Numbered from the stretch's first letter, positions 34,349 through 45,365 are shown. The stretch is 64,000 nucleotides of DNA from Skermania piniformis (GCF_019285775.1 NZ_CP079105.1:2170001-2234000), one strand, 5' to 3'. Numbers and translations: made by a program. The notes: generated by a model from the sequence alone, not told the origin.

Positions 34349-34807
34349 ATGCGTGAAACCGCCACCGTCAGCATGGCAGCGCCACCGGACAAGGTGTGGG
34401 CTCTGGTCAGCGATGTCACCCGAATCGGCGAGTTCAGTCCGGAAACCTTCGAGGCCGAATGGCTCGGCGGTGCCACCGGACCGGCGGTCGGCGCGCGGTT
34501 CCGTGGGCACGTCAAACGCAACGAGCGCGGCCCGGTCTACTGGACGGTGTGCCGCGTGGTGGCCTGCGAGCCGGGTCGCGAGTTCACCTTCGCGGTGACC
34601 GCGCCGGGTGCCGGTGAACTCACCCGTTGGGGATACCTGCTCGACCCGACCGACACCGGGACCGAAGTGACCGAGTTCTTCGAGGCTGCGCCGAGCCTTC
34701 CCATGCGGTTGTACTGGATGCTCGCCGGGCGTTGGCGCGGTCGGCGCAATCGCAACGACATGCGGCGCACCCTGGAACGGATGAAAGCTGTCGTCGAACG
34801 AGCCTAG
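34349..34807 (+). CDS. SRPBCC (polyketide cyclase/dehydratase-like) protein
   Basis: This protein of about 152 residues has the START/Bet v1-type SRPBCC fold: MRETATVSMAAPPDKVWALVSDVTRIGEFSPETFEAEWLGG, then a beta-rich middle and a long C-terminal helix (RNRNDMRRTLERMKAVVERA). Such proteins bind hydrophobic ligands; no catalytic role can be assigned. It begins shortly after the Ku stop and its stop overlaps, in convergent orientation, the end of the SDR gene at 34804. Confidence 0.85.
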   Translation: MRETATVSMAAPPDKVWALVSDVTRIGEFSPETFEAEWLGGATGPAVGARFRGHVKRNERGPVYWTVCRVVACEPGREFTFAVTAPGAGELTRWGYLLDPTDTGTEVTEFFEAAPSLPMRLYWMLAGRWRGRRNRNDMRRTLERMKAVVERA

Positions 34808-35535
34808 TCGGCCCGCCGGCCGGCCGCCAGCGTCGTCCCGGTCCGAGCGTCGTGCCGACCGCCGGCGATCTCGACGATCAACGCCGCAGCTGCCGCCGGG
34901 TCGTCCCAGTCGGTGACCTCAGCCCAGACCGGCATCGACTCGGTCATCGAGGTACGCACCAATCCGGGGAGCACATCGAGCAGTACGACGCCCGTGCCGG
35001 CGACCTCGACCGCCAGCCTCTCGGTCAGCCGCGACGCCGCCGACTTCGACACGGCGTAGGCGGTGTAGTGCCCGGTCCGCTGCGCGGCGAGCGCTCGGCT
35101 GGCCAGGGTGACGACATGTCCACGTCCCCGCGCGACCATCGCCGGCAGTACGGCTCGGGTCATGATCAGCGGTCCGAGCAGGTTGGTGGCGACGACGTCG
35201 AGCAGCTCGTCCGGGTCGGCCAGCCAGAACGGCCGCGCCGCCGACTCGATCGCGCCGGCGCTGTTCACCAGTAGGTCGATCGCGCCGAGTTGTTGCTCGG
35301 TGTGCATGATCACTCGGTCCACCGCGCCGCGGTCGGTCACGTCGATGGCGGCCGGTAGACAGGGCGTCCGGTACCGCTCGGCGAGCTCCTCGGCCAGCTC
35401 CCGCACGTCGGCACCGGTACGGGCAGCCAGCAGCAGCGACATGCCGGCCGCGGCGAGTTCGGTCGCAATCGCCCGGCCGATGCCCCGGCCGGCCCCGGTC
35501 ACCACGGCGACCCGGCCGTGCAGGTGAGGTATCAC
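34804..35535 (-). CDS. SDR-family oxidoreductase
   Basis: This 243-residue classical SDR has TGAGRGIG, NSAG, the catalytic Ser in TLASRALA, and YAVSK. The C-terminal region is shorter and less FabG-like than the other SDRs here (LDVLPGLVRTSMTESMP), closer to DltE/short-chain enzymes of unknown substrate. GTG start at 35535. It converges with the SRPBCC gene and is divergent from the nitroreductase-like gene. Confidence 0.85.
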   Translation of the reverse strand: MIPHLHGRVAVVTGAGRGIGRAIATELAAAGMSLLLAARTGADVRELAEELAERYRTPCLPAAIDVTDRGAVDRVIMHTEQQLGAIDLLVNSAGAIESAARPFWLADPDELLDVVATNLLGPLIMTRAVLPAMVARGRGHVVTLASRALAAQRTGHYTAYAVSKSAASRLTERLAVEVAGTGVVLLDVLPGLVRTSMTESMPVWAEVTDWDDPAAAAALIVEIAGGRHDARTGTTLAAGRRAD

Positions 35536-35636
35536 AGGTGCGCCTCCGCTCGGACCGGCCCACCTTATCGAGACGAGTTCGGCCGAGGCCGCGCACCCGG
35601 CGGAATAGCGACTCGTCCGGCGATGTTGCGTCCGAG

Positions 35637-36062
35637 GTGAGTGAGAATGTGGAACTGAGCCCGACGGACTGGGTTCGTGCCCAGACCGAACAGATTCTGG
35701 CCCGCGGCAGCACCGACGGCGTCGAAGTACTCGACCGGCCGATCGTGTTGTTCACCACCACCGGCGCCAAGTCCGGCAAGCAGCGCTACGTCCCGCTGAT
35801 GCGCGTGGAGGAGAACGGCCACTACGCGATGGTCGCCTCCAAGGGCGGTGCGCCGCAGCACCCGTCCTGGTACTTCAACGTCACGGCCAACCCCACGGTC
35901 ACCGTCCAGGACGGCGACCGGATTCTCCCCGACCGCACGGCGCGGGAGCTGACCGGCGACGAGCGCGAGCACTGGTGGCAGCTCGCGGTTGCCGCCTACC
36001 CGCCGTACGCGGACTATCAAGCCAGGACCTCGCGCCTGATCCCGGTCTTCGTGGTCGAATAA
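35637..36062 (+). CDS. Deazaflavin (F420)-dependent nitroreductase-family protein
   Basis: This protein of about 141 residues is of the Ddn/FDOR-B type, a split beta-barrel that binds F420H2. The hallmark TTGAKSGKQRYVPLMRVEENGHYAMVASKGGAPQHPSWYFNV is the conserved deazaflavin-binding segment, followed by YPPYADYQARTSRLIPVFVVE. Members reduce nitroimidazoles or quinones, but the natural substrate here is unknown. The longer open frame starts at 35538; GTG 35637 gives MSENVELSPTDWVRAQTEQ, similar to family N-termini. Confidence 0.88.
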   Translation: MSENVELSPTDWVRAQTEQILARGSTDGVEVLDRPIVLFTTTGAKSGKQRYVPLMRVEENGHYAMVASKGGAPQHPSWYFNVTANPTVTVQDGDRILPDRTARELTGDEREHWWQLAVAAYPPYADYQARTSRLIPVFVVE

Positions 36063-36093
36063 AGCCTGCTCGGACCGGATTACGCCGGAGCGA

Positions 36094-36492
36094 TCACGCC
36101 GCCGACCGTTCGCTCGGGCCGAGCAGCCGCAATATCGTCGCCGCATCCTCGGCCGAGATCGTGTCGACGAACCTGACCAGCGCTGCTCGACGGGAGCCGG
36201 GGTCGCACTCGTCGAGTGCCTGCAGCATGTGGTCGGCGACGATGCTGCCGCAGCTGCGCAGCGGCGTGTACCGAAACGCACGCGCCTCCCGGCTTTGCCG
36301 GACCAAGCCCTTCTCCGTGAGCCGGCCCAGGACCGTCGTCACCGTGACGTACGCCAGCGGCCGGCGCACGGCGAGCACAGTATGCACCTCGCGCCCGGAC
36401 AACGGCGCGTCGCCGGCCCACAGCACATCCAGGACGGCGCGCTCCAACGTACCGAGAAACGGGCGACCACTCGCCTTCGCGGTGCTGCTCAT
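36094..36492 (-). CDS. BlaI/MecI/CopY-type winged-helix regulator
   Basis: This 132-residue repressor of the penicillinase-repressor family has an N-terminal winged helix (LERAVLDVLWAGDAPLSGREVHTVL...TTVLGRLTEKGLVRQSREARAFRYTP) and a C-terminal dimerisation helix. These regulators usually pair with an M56 (BlaR1-like) protease, but none is adjacent. The start codon overlaps a near-perfect iron-box core, which suggests iron control of its own expression. It lies 60 bases downstream of the suf operon on the same strand. Confidence 0.88.
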   Translation of the reverse strand: MSSTAKASGRPFLGTLERAVLDVLWAGDAPLSGREVHTVLAVRRPLAYVTVTTVLGRLTEKGLVRQSREARAFRYTPLRSCGSIVADHMLQALDECDPGSRRAALVRFVDTISAEDAATILRLLGPSERSAA

Positions 36493-36510
36493 ATGGTTAG
36501 CCTAACCTTT
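36492..36510 (-). promoter_or_regulatory. IdeR/DtxR-like iron box at the BlaI-type gene
   Basis: The palindromic core GGTTAGCCTAACC at 36495-36507 agrees with the core of the DtxR/IdeR consensus (GGTTAGGCTAACC) except at the centre. It touches the ATG of the BlaI-type regulator (36490-36492) and lies between it and the end of the suf operon. A BlaI-type autoregulatory operator is the alternative reading, but the TTAG/CTAA pattern favours IdeR. Confidence 0.6.
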
Positions 36511-36552
36511 GTTGCAGCTTCGCGCAGCCCTCGACGCCGCGGGGTTTCCGGC

Positions 36553-36909
36553 TCAGACGGTGAACCCCAGCGCCCGCAGCTGCTCACGACCGTCATCGGT
36601 GATCTTGTCCGGGCCCCATGGCGGCATCCAGACCCAGTTGATCCGCATGTCGGCGACCAGGCCGCTGCGCACCAGTGCACTGCGCGATTGGTCCTCGATC
36701 ACATCGGTCAGCGGGCAGGCCGCCGAGGTGAGGGTCATGTCGATCAGCGCGGTCCGGCCCGCCTCTTCGTCGGCGACCCCGATCCCGTACACCAGACCCA
36801 GATCGACGACGTTGATGCCGAGCTCGGGGTCGACGACGTCGCGCATCGCCTCTTCGATATCGTCCAACAGCTGCTGGTCCGGCGGCTCGTGCGCCTGCGC
36901 TTCGGTCAT
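36553..36909 (-). CDS. DUF59 (MIP18/SufT-like) Fe-S assembly protein
   Basis: This 118-residue DUF59 protein has VVDPELGINVVDLGLVYGIGV and MTLTSAACPLTDVIEDQ, with the conserved Cys in SAACPL. DUF59 proteins of the SufT/PaaD type help mature Fe-S proteins. The ATG at 36909 overlaps the sufU stop (ATGA). It is the last gene of the suf operon, matching Rv1466. Confidence 0.93.
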   Translation of the reverse strand: MTEAQAHEPPDQQLLDDIEEAMRDVVDPELGINVVDLGLVYGIGVADEEAGRTALIDMTLTSAACPLTDVIEDQSRSALVRSGLVADMRINWVWMPPWGPDKITDDGREQLRALGFTV

Positions 36910-37352
36910 CAGCGTGCTCCTTCGATCTGTACCACGGCGTCCTTGAACGCCAGCCAGCCCAACAACGCGCACTTCACCCGTGCCGGATACTTCGCGACGC
37001 CGGCAAACGCGATCCCGTCGCCGATCAGGTCCTCGTCGCCTTCGACGGCGCCACGGCTGGTGATCATTTCGTCGAACGCATCCACCACCTGCAACGCCTG
37101 CGGCACCGGCAGCCCGATCACCTGATCGGCCAGCACCGATGTCGCGGCCTGACTGATCGAACAGCCCTGCCCGGCGTAGCTCACGTCCCGCACGCTGCCG
37201 GTGTCGTCGATGTCCACCCGCAGGGTGATCTCGTCGCCGCAGGTGGGATTCACGTGGTGCACCTCGGCGCCGAACGGTTCGCGCAGCCCTCGATGATGCG
37301 GGTGCTTGTAGTGGTCCAGGATCACCTCCTGGTACATCTGCTCCATCCGCAT
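36909..37352 (-). CDS. sufU: SufU sulfur-transfer protein
   Basis: SufU takes persulfide sulfur from SufS in Gram-positive-type SUF assembly. The 147-residue IscU-like protein has the Zn-site Cys38 (NPTCGDE, with Asp40), Cys64 (GQGCSIS) and Cys128 (RVKCALLGW). A start at 37346 (Met3) is also possible. It follows sufS by 4 bases and overlaps the DUF59 gene. Confidence 0.95.
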   Translation of the reverse strand: MRMEQMYQEVILDHYKHPHHRGLREPFGAEVHHVNPTCGDEITLRVDIDDTGSVRDVSYAGQGCSISQAATSVLADQVIGLPVPQALQVVDAFDEMITSRGAVEGDEDLIGDGIAFAGVAKYPARVKCALLGWLAFKDAVVQIEGAR

Positions 37353-37356
37353 CGGA

Positions 37357-38610
<1,254 letters not shown>

Positions 38611-39372
38611 CTACACCGCCGCCTGGGCGAACCGCACGTAGCCGTTCGCGTCCAGCTCGTCGGCCAGCTCCGGGCCACCGGACTCGACGATCCGCCCGCC
38701 GACGAACACGTGCACGAACTCGGGCCGGATGTACCGCAGGATCCGGGTGTAATGGGTGATCAGCAATACTCCGCCGTGATTGTCCTGCTGATACCGATTC
38801 ACCCCGTCGGAGACCACTCGCAGCGCGTCGACGTCCAGGCCCGAGTCGGTCTCGTCCAACACCGCGATCTTCGGTTTCAGCAGCTCCAGTTGCAGCACTT
38901 CCTGCCGCTTCTTCTCACCGCCGGAGAAGCCCTCGTTCACGCTGCGCTCGGCGAACGCGGGATCGATCTCCAGCTGTGCCATGGCGGACTTGACCTCTTT
39001 GATCCAGTGCCGCAGCTTGGGCGGCTCGCCGCGGACCGCGGTCGCCGCGGTCCGCAGGAAATTCGAGGTCGAGACGCCGGGGACTTCCACCGGATACTGC
39101 ATCGCCAGGAAGACACCCGCACGCGCCCGTTCGTCGACGGTCATCGCCAGCAGATCTTCACCGTCCAGGGTGATCGAGCCTTGGGTGACCCGATACTTCG
39201 GGTGCCCGGCAATCGCGTAGGACAACGTGGACTTACCCGAGCCGTTCGGACCCATGATCGCGTGCGTGGTGCCGGACTCGACGGTGAGATCCACCCCGGT
39301 GAGGATCTGCTTCACCGTGCCTTCGGGCGTGTCGACCTCGACGTGCAGGTCGGTAATCGCCAGGGTCGTCAT
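38611..39372 (-). CDS. sufC: SufC ATPase of the SufBCD scaffold
   Basis: SufC is the ABC-type ATPase that drives conformational change of the SufBC2D complex during Fe-S assembly. The 253-residue protein carries Walker A GPNGSGKST, the SUF-specific signature NEGFSGGEKKRQEVLQ and Walker B IAVLDETDSGLDVDAL. It lies immediately between sufD and sufS with no spacing, so it is co-translated with them. Confidence 0.97.
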   Translation of the reverse strand: MTTLAITDLHVEVDTPEGTVKQILTGVDLTVESGTTHAIMGPNGSGKSTLSYAIAGHPKYRVTQGSITLDGEDLLAMTVDERARAGVFLAMQYPVEVPGVSTSNFLRTAATAVRGEPPKLRHWIKEVKSAMAQLEIDPAFAERSVNEGFSGGEKKRQEVLQLELLKPKIAVLDETDSGLDVDALRVVSDGVNRYQQDNHGGVLLITHYTRILRYIRPEFVHVFVGGRIVESGGPELADELDANGYVRFAQAAV

Positions 39373-40503
39373 TTACGCTCCGATCGCAGAAAGTTCGGCC
39401 TCGACGGCTGCCTCGAGGCGGTCGCGGACCTCGGGCACCGCGACGCGTTGGATGATGTCGTGGAAGAAGCCACGGACCACCAGACGCCGCGCCTGGTCCT
39501 CCGGTATCCCCCGGCTGCGTAGGTAGAACAGCTGCTCGTCGTCGAATCGACCGGTGGCACTGGCATGTCCGGCCCCGGCGATCTCGCCGGTCTCGATCTC
39601 CAGGTTCGGCACCGAGTCGGCCCGGGCCCCGTCGGTGAGCACCAGGTTCCGGTTCACCTCGAAGGTGTCGGTGCCTTCGGCTTCGGCCCGGATCAGCACG
39701 TCGCCGACCCAGACGGTCCGCGCATCTCCCTTCGACGACGCCGGGTCACCTTGCAGCGCCCCCTTGTACAGCACGTTCGAGCGGCAGTGCGGCGCCGAGT
39801 GGTCGACCAGCAGTCGCTGTTCCAGGTGCTGGCCGTCGTCGGCGAAATAGAGTCCGAGCAGTTCGGCGTCCCCGCCCGGTCCGGCGTAGCGGACCGTTGC
39901 GGCGAGTCGGACCAGGTCGCCACCGAGCATCACATCGGTGTGTCGGAGGGTGGCGTCTCGGCCGACCGATGCGTGGTGCTGGGTGAGGTGCACCGCGTCG
40001 TCGGCCCAGTCCTGCAGCAATACCACGGTCAGCTGGGCACCGTCGCCGAGCACGAACTCGACGTTGTCGGCGTACGTTCCACTGCCCCGGTAATCGACCA
40101 CCACGGTCGCCTTCGCCAGCGCGCCGAGCCGCAGGTGCAGGTGCCCGTAGGCGGTCCGGTCCACGCCCGGCCCGGTGACCACGACGTTGATCGGGTCGGT
40201 GACCTCGACCTGGTTCGGCACGTCCAGCACGGTCGCCACCGAGAAACCGCTGTAGGCCTGCGCAGCCACCCGGTCGCTCGGCGCCCCGGCGGCACCCAAC
40301 CGCGGATCCGCCCGGCCCACGGTTTCGCCGTACGCCGACACCGTCACGGTCGCTACGCCGTTCGCGGCGGCGGTACCGTCGTGCAACCCTCGCAGCCGGC
40401 GCAACGGGGTGAACCGCCAAGCCTCGTCCCGGCCGGACGGAACCTCGAACGCATCGACGTCGAACGAGCTGAAGACGCTCCCTTTGTTGATCGCCAGGGT
40501 CAT
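39373..40503 (-). CDS. sufD: SufD scaffold subunit
   Basis: SufD pairs with SufB to form the beta-helix scaffold of the SUF system. The 376-residue protein begins [21 protein letters not shown] and ends with the family C-terminal segment ([36 protein letters not shown]), including the conserved His. ATG 40503 overlaps the sufB stop (ATGA); the longer open frame upstream is only sufB shadow. Confidence 0.96.
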   Translation of the reverse strand: MTLAINKGSVFSSFDVDAFEVPSGRDEAWRFTPLRRLRGLHDGTAAANGVATVTVSAYGETVGRADPRLGAAGAPSDRVAAQAYSGFSVATVLDVPNQVEVTDPINVVVTGPGVDRTAYGHLHLRLGALAKATVVVDYRGSGTYADNVEFVLGDGAQLTVVLLQDWADDAVHLTQHHASVGRDATLRHTDVMLGGDLVRLAATVRYAGPGGDAELLGLYFADDGQHLEQRLLVDHSAPHCRSNVLYKGALQGDPASSKGDARTVWVGDVLIRAEAEGTDTFEVNRNLVLTDGARADSVPNLEIETGEIAGAGHASATGRFDDEQLFYLRSRGIPEDQARRLVVRGFFHDIIQRVAVPEVRDRLEAAVEAELSAIGA

Positions 40504-41930
40504 CCGACCGCGCCCTCCATCTGCAGTTCGATCAACCGATTCAGTTCCAGTGCGTATTCCATCGGCAGTTCCTTCGCGATCGGCTCGACGAAACCACGCA
40601 CCACCATCGCCATCGCCTCGTCCTCGGTGAGGCCGCGGCTCATCAGGTAGAACAGCTGGTCTTCCGACACCTTCGAAACGGTCGCCTCGTGCCCCATCGT
40701 CACGTCGTCCTCGCGGATGTCGACATAGGGGTAGGTGTCGCTGCGGCTGATCGTATCCACCAGCAGCGCATCGCATTTCACCGTGGAACGGGAGCCGTGC
40801 GCGCCCTTGTTCACCTGGACCAGGCCACGGTAGGACGAGCGGCCGCCGGCCCGGGCCACCGACTTGGACACGATCGTCGAGCTGGTACGCGGAGCCAGGT
40901 GCAGCATCTTCGCCCCGGTGTCCTGGTGCTGGCCTTCGCCGGCGAACGCCACCGAGAGCACCTCACCCTTCGCGTGCTCGCCGGTCAGCCAGACCGCCGG
41001 GTACTTCATCGTCACCTTGGAGCCGATGTTGCCGTCGATCCACTCCATCGTTGCGCCGGCCTCGGCCTTGGCCCGCTTGGTGACCAGGTTGTAGACGTTG
41101 TTCGACCAGTTCTGGATCGTGGTGTATCGGCACCGCCCGCCCTTGCGCACGATGATCTCGACCACCGCCGAGTGCAGCGAGTCGGAGCTGTAGATCGGCG
41201 CCGTGCAGCCCTCGACGTAATGCACATAGGCATTCTCGTCGACGATGATCAACGTTCGTTCGAACTGGCCCATGTTCTCGGTGTTGATCCGGAAGTAGGC
41301 CTGCAGCGGGATGTCCACGTGCACCCCGGGCGGCACGTAGATGAACGAGCCACCCGACCACACCGCGGTGTTCAGCGCGGAGAACTTGTTGTCCCCGGCC
41401 GGGATCACCGAGCCGAAGTACTGCTGGAAAATCTCCGGATGCTCACGTAGGCCGGAGTCGGTGTCCAGGAAGACGACGCCCTTCTCCGCCAGATCCTCCC
41501 GGATCTGGTGGTACACGACTTCGGATTCGTACTGTGCGGCCACCCCGGCGACCAGCCGCTGCTTCTCCGCCTCCGGGATACCCAGCTTGTCGTAGGTGTT
41601 CTTGATATCCGCCGGCAGATCTTCCCAGCTGTTCGCCTGCTTCTCGGTGGACCGGACGAAGTACTTGATGTTGTCGAAGTCGATCCCACCGAGCGCAGCA
41701 CCCCAATTCGGCATCGGTTTGCGATCGAAGATGCGCAGGGCCTTCAACCGCTGCTCGAGCATCCAGTGCGGCTCGTTCTTCTTCGCCGAGATGTCGCGCA
41801 CCACCGCCTCGGACAGACCGCGCTGCGCGGCGGCGCCGGCGTCGTCGGAATCGGACCAGCCGTACCCGTAACGGCCGAGAGACGCGATGGCCTCCTCTTG
41901 GGTGAGCGGCGCGGGATCGCTGATGGTCAT
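40500..41930 (-). CDS. sufB: SufB scaffold subunit
   Basis: SufB is the main Fe-S scaffold subunit. The 476-residue protein contains [31 protein letters not shown], the beta-helix core, and the C-terminal [40 protein letters not shown]. No intein is present, in contrast to M. tuberculosis Rv1461, whose SufB is interrupted by one (recalled). Its start overlaps the sufR stop. Confidence 0.97.
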   Translation of the reverse strand: MTISDPAPLTQEEAIASLGRYGYGWSDSDDAGAAAQRGLSEAVVRDISAKKNEPHWMLEQRLKALRIFDRKPMPNWGAALGGIDFDNIKYFVRSTEKQANSWEDLPADIKNTYDKLGIPEAEKQRLVAGVAAQYESEVVYHQIREDLAEKGVVFLDTDSGLREHPEIFQQYFGSVIPAGDNKFSALNTAVWSGGSFIYVPPGVHVDIPLQAYFRINTENMGQFERTLIIVDENAYVHYVEGCTAPIYSSDSLHSAVVEIIVRKGGRCRYTTIQNWSNNVYNLVTKRAKAEAGATMEWIDGNIGSKVTMKYPAVWLTGEHAKGEVLSVAFAGEGQHQDTGAKMLHLAPRTSSTIVSKSVARAGGRSSYRGLVQVNKGAHGSRSTVKCDALLVDTISRSDTYPYVDIREDDVTMGHEATVSKVSEDQLFYLMSRGLTEDEAMAMVVRGFVEPIAKELPMEYALELNRLIELQMEGAVG

Positions 41931-42691
41931 CGCGCTCCTTCCGGAGTCGTCGTGTTCGAGGGTGGAGCAGTCGGTGCCGGGTCGGCCGGTGGCGGATTGC
42001 TGAGGGGTACGTGAGTCGTGCAGGCACAGTCGCCGTTGGCGATCGTCGCAAGTTGCTGCACGTGGGTGCCCAGCAACTCACCGATCGCATCGGTCTCGGC
42101 GAGACAGAGTTCGGGGAACTCCTCGGCCACGTGCGAGACCGGGCAATGATGTTGGCAGATCTGCACCCCGGACCCGACCTCGCGGGTGGTCGCGGCAAAT
42201 CCGGCGGCACTGAACGCCGCTGCGATCGCGGTCGCGGTAGCCGTACGACTGTCCGGGTCGGCACCTGCCGGCGGTACGTCGGCCACCACCGCGTGGGCCC
42301 GCCGCCGAGCGAATTCGGCGATCGCCGCCGCCCCGCCGATCTCGCGGAGCTGGCGCAACGCCGCACCGGCCAGATCGTCGTAGGCATGGCCGAGTGCACC
42401 CCGGCCGGCAGCGGTGAGTTGGTATCGCTTGGCCGGGCGGCCGCGCCCCTGCTGCTGCCACGTCGCCGGGCCGGACGCGCGCGCCCGGCCGGTCTCGACC
42501 AGCACGTCCAGATGGCGGCGCACCCCGGCCGGGGACAGCCCCAGCTGCTCGCTGATCGCGATGGCCGTGATCGGTCCGCGCTCGAGCAAGAGCTGGACGA
42601 TCGCGGCGCGGGTCTGGCCGTCCGATGTCACCACCGGCGTCTCTGATGCAGGGCTCGCCGGCCCTGTCTCGGTAACGGCCACTTTTTTCAC
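41927..42691 (-). CDS. sufR: SufR Fe-S-sensing repressor
   Basis: SufR is a DeoR/ArsR-like winged-helix repressor with a [4Fe-4S] cluster that shuts off the suf operon when cluster supply is adequate. The protein (about 250 residues) has the [41 protein letters not shown] and a C-terminal Cys cluster ([22 protein letters not shown]). Starts at GTG 42691 and GTG 42682 are both possible; the operator overlaps the former, so 42682 may be the true one. It heads the suf operon, as does Rv1460. Confidence 0.93.
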   Translation of the reverse strand: MKKVAVTETGPASPASETPVVTSDGQTRAAIVQLLLERGPITAIAISEQLGLSPAGVRRHLDVLVETGRARASGPATWQQQGRGRPAKRYQLTAAGRGALGHAYDDLAGAALRQLREIGGAAAIAEFARRRAHAVVADVPPAGADPDSRTATATAIAAAFSAAGFAATTREVGSGVQICQHHCPVSHVAEEFPELCLAETDAIGELLGTHVQQLATIANGDCACTTHVPLSNPPPADPAPTAPPSNTTTPEGAR

Positions 42692-42702
42692 AACAACAGT
42701 GT
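42688..42702 (-). promoter_or_regulatory. SufR operator
   Basis: ACACTGTTGTTGTGA (minus strand) is an exact match to the inverted repeat ACACT-N5-TGTGA reported for SufR in M. tuberculosis (recalled). It overlaps the proposed sufR start region and lies in the divergent gap to the mannosyltransferase gene, so it should control the whole suf operon and possibly the neighbour. Confidence 0.8.
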
Positions 42703-42744
42703 GGTGGAATTCGTTCCCCCAATCCAGCAAGGGTACCCTCACCG

Positions 42745-44436
42745 GTGGGCCGCCCCGCTACCCTCGACGCCGTGGGAGCAGTGGACGTAGGTCGCCGAGT
42801 GCTCGGTCTGGTCACTCCGGCCCCCGAACGAACGGTCGCCGCACTGCACGGCACCGAGGCCCCCGCGCCGGGACTGAACCCGCGGGAACTCATCTTTCTG
42901 CAGCACATCCGCTGGTTCGGCACCACCGGCAGCCTGCTGATGGCGTTCGGCGCGCTCGGCGTCGGCGCGCAACCGGTGCGCCAGAACCCGACCTTCGGCA
43001 TCCCGGTGCTCAGCTTGCCTGCGCGGATGCAGACCAGCGCGATCGCGGTCACCATGATCGGCACCGTGATCGTGGTGCTGGCCTGGCTTCTGCTCGGCCG
43101 CTACGCCGTCGGCCGGTTCGCCGACGGAACCCCACCGCGCCGGCTGTCCCGCGGCCAGTTGGATCGCACGCTGCTGCTCTGGATCATCCCGCTGGCGGTC
43201 GCACCGCCGATGTTCAGCCAGGACATCTACTCCTATCTGGCCCAGGGTGAGATAGCGCACCGTGGGCTGGACCCCTACGCGCTGGGGCCGGAGCCCGCGC
43301 TCGGCCGCGATCACGTGTTGACCAACAGCGTGCCGAACATCTGGAAGTCCACCCCGGCGCCCTACGGGCCGTTGTTCGTCTGGTGTAGCCGCGGAATCGC
43401 CGCCGTCGCCGGCGACAACATCGTGGCCGGGATCTGGCTGCATCGCGCGCTGGCTTTGGGCGGCGTGGCGCTGATCGTCTGGGCACTCCCCCGGCTGGCC
43501 CGCCGCTGCGGGGTCGCCGCCGTCAGCGCGCTCTGGCTCGGCGCCGCCAACCCGCTGCTGCTGTTCCACCTGGTCGCCGGGGTGCACAACGAAGCACTGA
43601 TGCTGGGTCTGATGCTGGCCGGGATGGAGCTGGCGCTGCACGCAATCGAGTCCGCGGCGCCGATCCGAGGCACGAATCTGACGTTGTTGATCGGGGGCTG
43701 CGCGATCATCGCGCTCTCGTCGACGATCAAGATCCCGTCGCTCGTCGCACTCGGCTTCGTCGGGATGGCGCTGGCCCGACGATGGGGGCACGGCTGGCGC
43801 GGGGTCCTCGCCGCCGCAGCGGCTACCGGGGGGATCGCGCTGACGACCACGCTGCTGATCACGACTGCGAGCGGACTGGGCTTCGGCTGGGTTCATACCC
43901 TGGGCGCAGCCAACGCAGTGCGGAGCTGGATGTCGCTACCCACCCTGATCGGCATCCTGACCGGGTTCGGCGGGGTGGTGCTGGGTCTGGGCGATCACAC
44001 CACCGCAGTACTGAACATCACTCGGCCGATCGCGGCGATCCTGGCGATGTTCGTCACGTTGCGGATGTTGTTGGCGGTCTACACCGGGCGGCTGCACCCG
44101 GTCGGCGCGTTCGGTGTCGCGATGGGTTCGGTGATCCTGTTGTTCCCGGTGGTGCAGCCGTGGTACCTGCTGTGGGCGGTGACCCCGCTTGCTGCATGGG
44201 CCACCTTGCCCGCCTTTCGAATCCCGACGATCGCCCTGTCTGCGCTGGTCAGCGTCATCCTGATGCCACGCGGTGCCGAGTTCACCGTGTTTCAGATCGT
44301 CGCGGCGGCTGCGGCCACCGTCGTGGTGGTCGCGGGAATGATCATCGCTACCCGCACCGTGCTGCCGTGGCGGGTCGACGATGCCGGGGCACCCAAGCCG
44401 TTCCCGCACCGCACGCCCTACGCTGAACGACCGTGA
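42745..44436 (+). CDS. MptB-type alpha-(1-6) mannopyranosyltransferase
   Basis: This 563-residue polytopic membrane protein of the GT-C superfamily has about 12 hydrophobic segments. The first loop carries the acidic FSQDIYSYLAQGEIAHRGLDPY motif, and further motifs include STPAPYGPLFVW and HLVAGVHNEALMLGLMLAG. It resembles MptB/Rv1459c, which elongates the mannan core of lipoglycans from decaprenyl-phosphomannose. The GTG start at 42745 is provisional (TACCCT 7 bases upstream could be a -10 of a leaderless message). It overlaps the ABC gene by GTGA. Confidence 0.87.
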   Translation: MGRPATLDAVGAVDVGRRVLGLVTPAPERTVAALHGTEAPAPGLNPRELIFLQHIRWFGTTGSLLMAFGALGVGAQPVRQNPTFGIPVLSLPARMQTSAIAVTMIGTVIVVLAWLLLGRYAVGRFADGTPPRRLSRGQLDRTLLLWIIPLAVAPPMFSQDIYSYLAQGEIAHRGLDPYALGPEPALGRDHVLTNSVPNIWKSTPAPYGPLFVWCSRGIAAVAGDNIVAGIWLHRALALGGVALIVWALPRLARRCGVAAVSALWLGAANPLLLFHLVAGVHNEALMLGLMLAGMELALHAIESAAPIRGTNLTLLIGGCAIIALSSTIKIPSLVALGFVGMALARRWGHGWRGVLAAAAATGGIALTTTLLITTASGLGFGWVHTLGAANAVRSWMSLPTLIGILTGFGGVVLGLGDHTTAVLNITRPIAAILAMFVTLRMLLAVYTGRLHPVGAFGVAMGSVILLFPVVQPWYLLWAVTPLAAWATLPAFRIPTIALSALVSVILMPRGAEFTVFQIVAAAAATVVVVAGMIIATRTVLPWRVDDAGAPKPFPHRTPYAERP

Positions 44437-45365
44437 CCGGTCTCGCTCCACCAGCCGTCCAACTGGACGTCGTCGTGAAGTCGTTCGGTCCGGTCACCGC
44501 GGTGGACGGACTCGAGCTGAGCGTGCCGACCGGCCGGATATTGGCATTGCTCGGGCCGAACGGGGCCGGCAAAACGACCACGGTCGAGATGTGCGAGGGA
44601 TTCACTCGGCCGGACAGTGGGACGGTACGCGTGCTCGGGCTGGACCCGGTCACGGATGCGGCCACGCTGCGTCCGCGGATCGGGGTGATGTTGCAGGGCG
44701 GCGGTGGCTATCCGGGCGCCCGGGCCGGCGAAACCCTGCAGCTGATCGCGGCCTATGCCCGCAACCCGCTCGACCCGGAATGGTTGCTGCACACACTCGG
44801 CCTCGACGAGGTTCGCAACACCGCGTACCGGCGGCTGTCCGGCGGCCAGCAGCAACGGCTGGCGCTCGCCTGCGCGCTGGTCGGCCGACCCGAGCTGGTT
44901 TTCCTGGACGAGCCGACCGCCGGCATGGACGCCCAGGCGCGACACCTGGTCTGGGATCTGATCGACTCGCTTCGTCGCGACGGGGTCACCGTGGTGCTGA
45001 CCACGCACACGATGGAGGAAGCCGAGCAGCTGGCCGATCAGCTGGTGATCATCGATCACGGCCGACAGGTTGCCGCCGGGACCCCGGCCGAGCTGACCCG
45101 GCACGGCGCCGAGGGGCAGTTACGCTTCAGCGCCCCGCCGCAGCTGGACCTGTCACTGCTCGCCGCGGTGCTGCCGGAGGGGTATCAGCCGCAGGAGACC
45201 ACCCCGGGTACATATCTGATAGAAGGCGAGATCGATCCGCAGGTGATGGCCGCAGTGACCGCATGGTGTGCCCGGATCGGCGTCCTCGCCACCGACCTTC
45301 GGGTCGACCGACGCAGCTTGGAAGACGTGTTTCTGGAATTGACCGGACGGGAGTTGCGCGGGTGA
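44433..45365 (+). CDS. ABC transporter ATP-binding protein (Rv1458c-like)
   Basis: This 310-residue DrrA-type ATPase of an exporter has Walker A GPNGAGKTTT, signature LSGGQQQRLALA, Walker B LVFLDEPTAGMD and a switch His in TTHTMEEAEQ. A C-terminal extension (about 220-310) is typical of DrrA/CcmA-like proteins. GTG 44433 overlaps the previous stop, and its own stop overlaps the permease start. The substrate is unknown; the link to a mannosyltransferase suggests envelope export. Confidence 0.92.
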   Translation: MTGLAPPAVQLDVVVKSFGPVTAVDGLELSVPTGRILALLGPNGAGKTTTVEMCEGFTRPDSGTVRVLGLDPVTDAATLRPRIGVMLQGGGGYPGARAGETLQLIAAYARNPLDPEWLLHTLGLDEVRNTAYRRLSGGQQQRLALACALVGRPELVFLDEPTAGMDAQARHLVWDLIDSLRRDGVTVVLTTHTMEEAEQLADQLVIIDHGRQVAAGTPAELTRHGAEGQLRFSAPPQLDLSLLAAVLPEGYQPQETTPGTYLIEGEIDPQVMAAVTAWCARIGVLATDLRVDRRSLEDVFLELTGRELRG

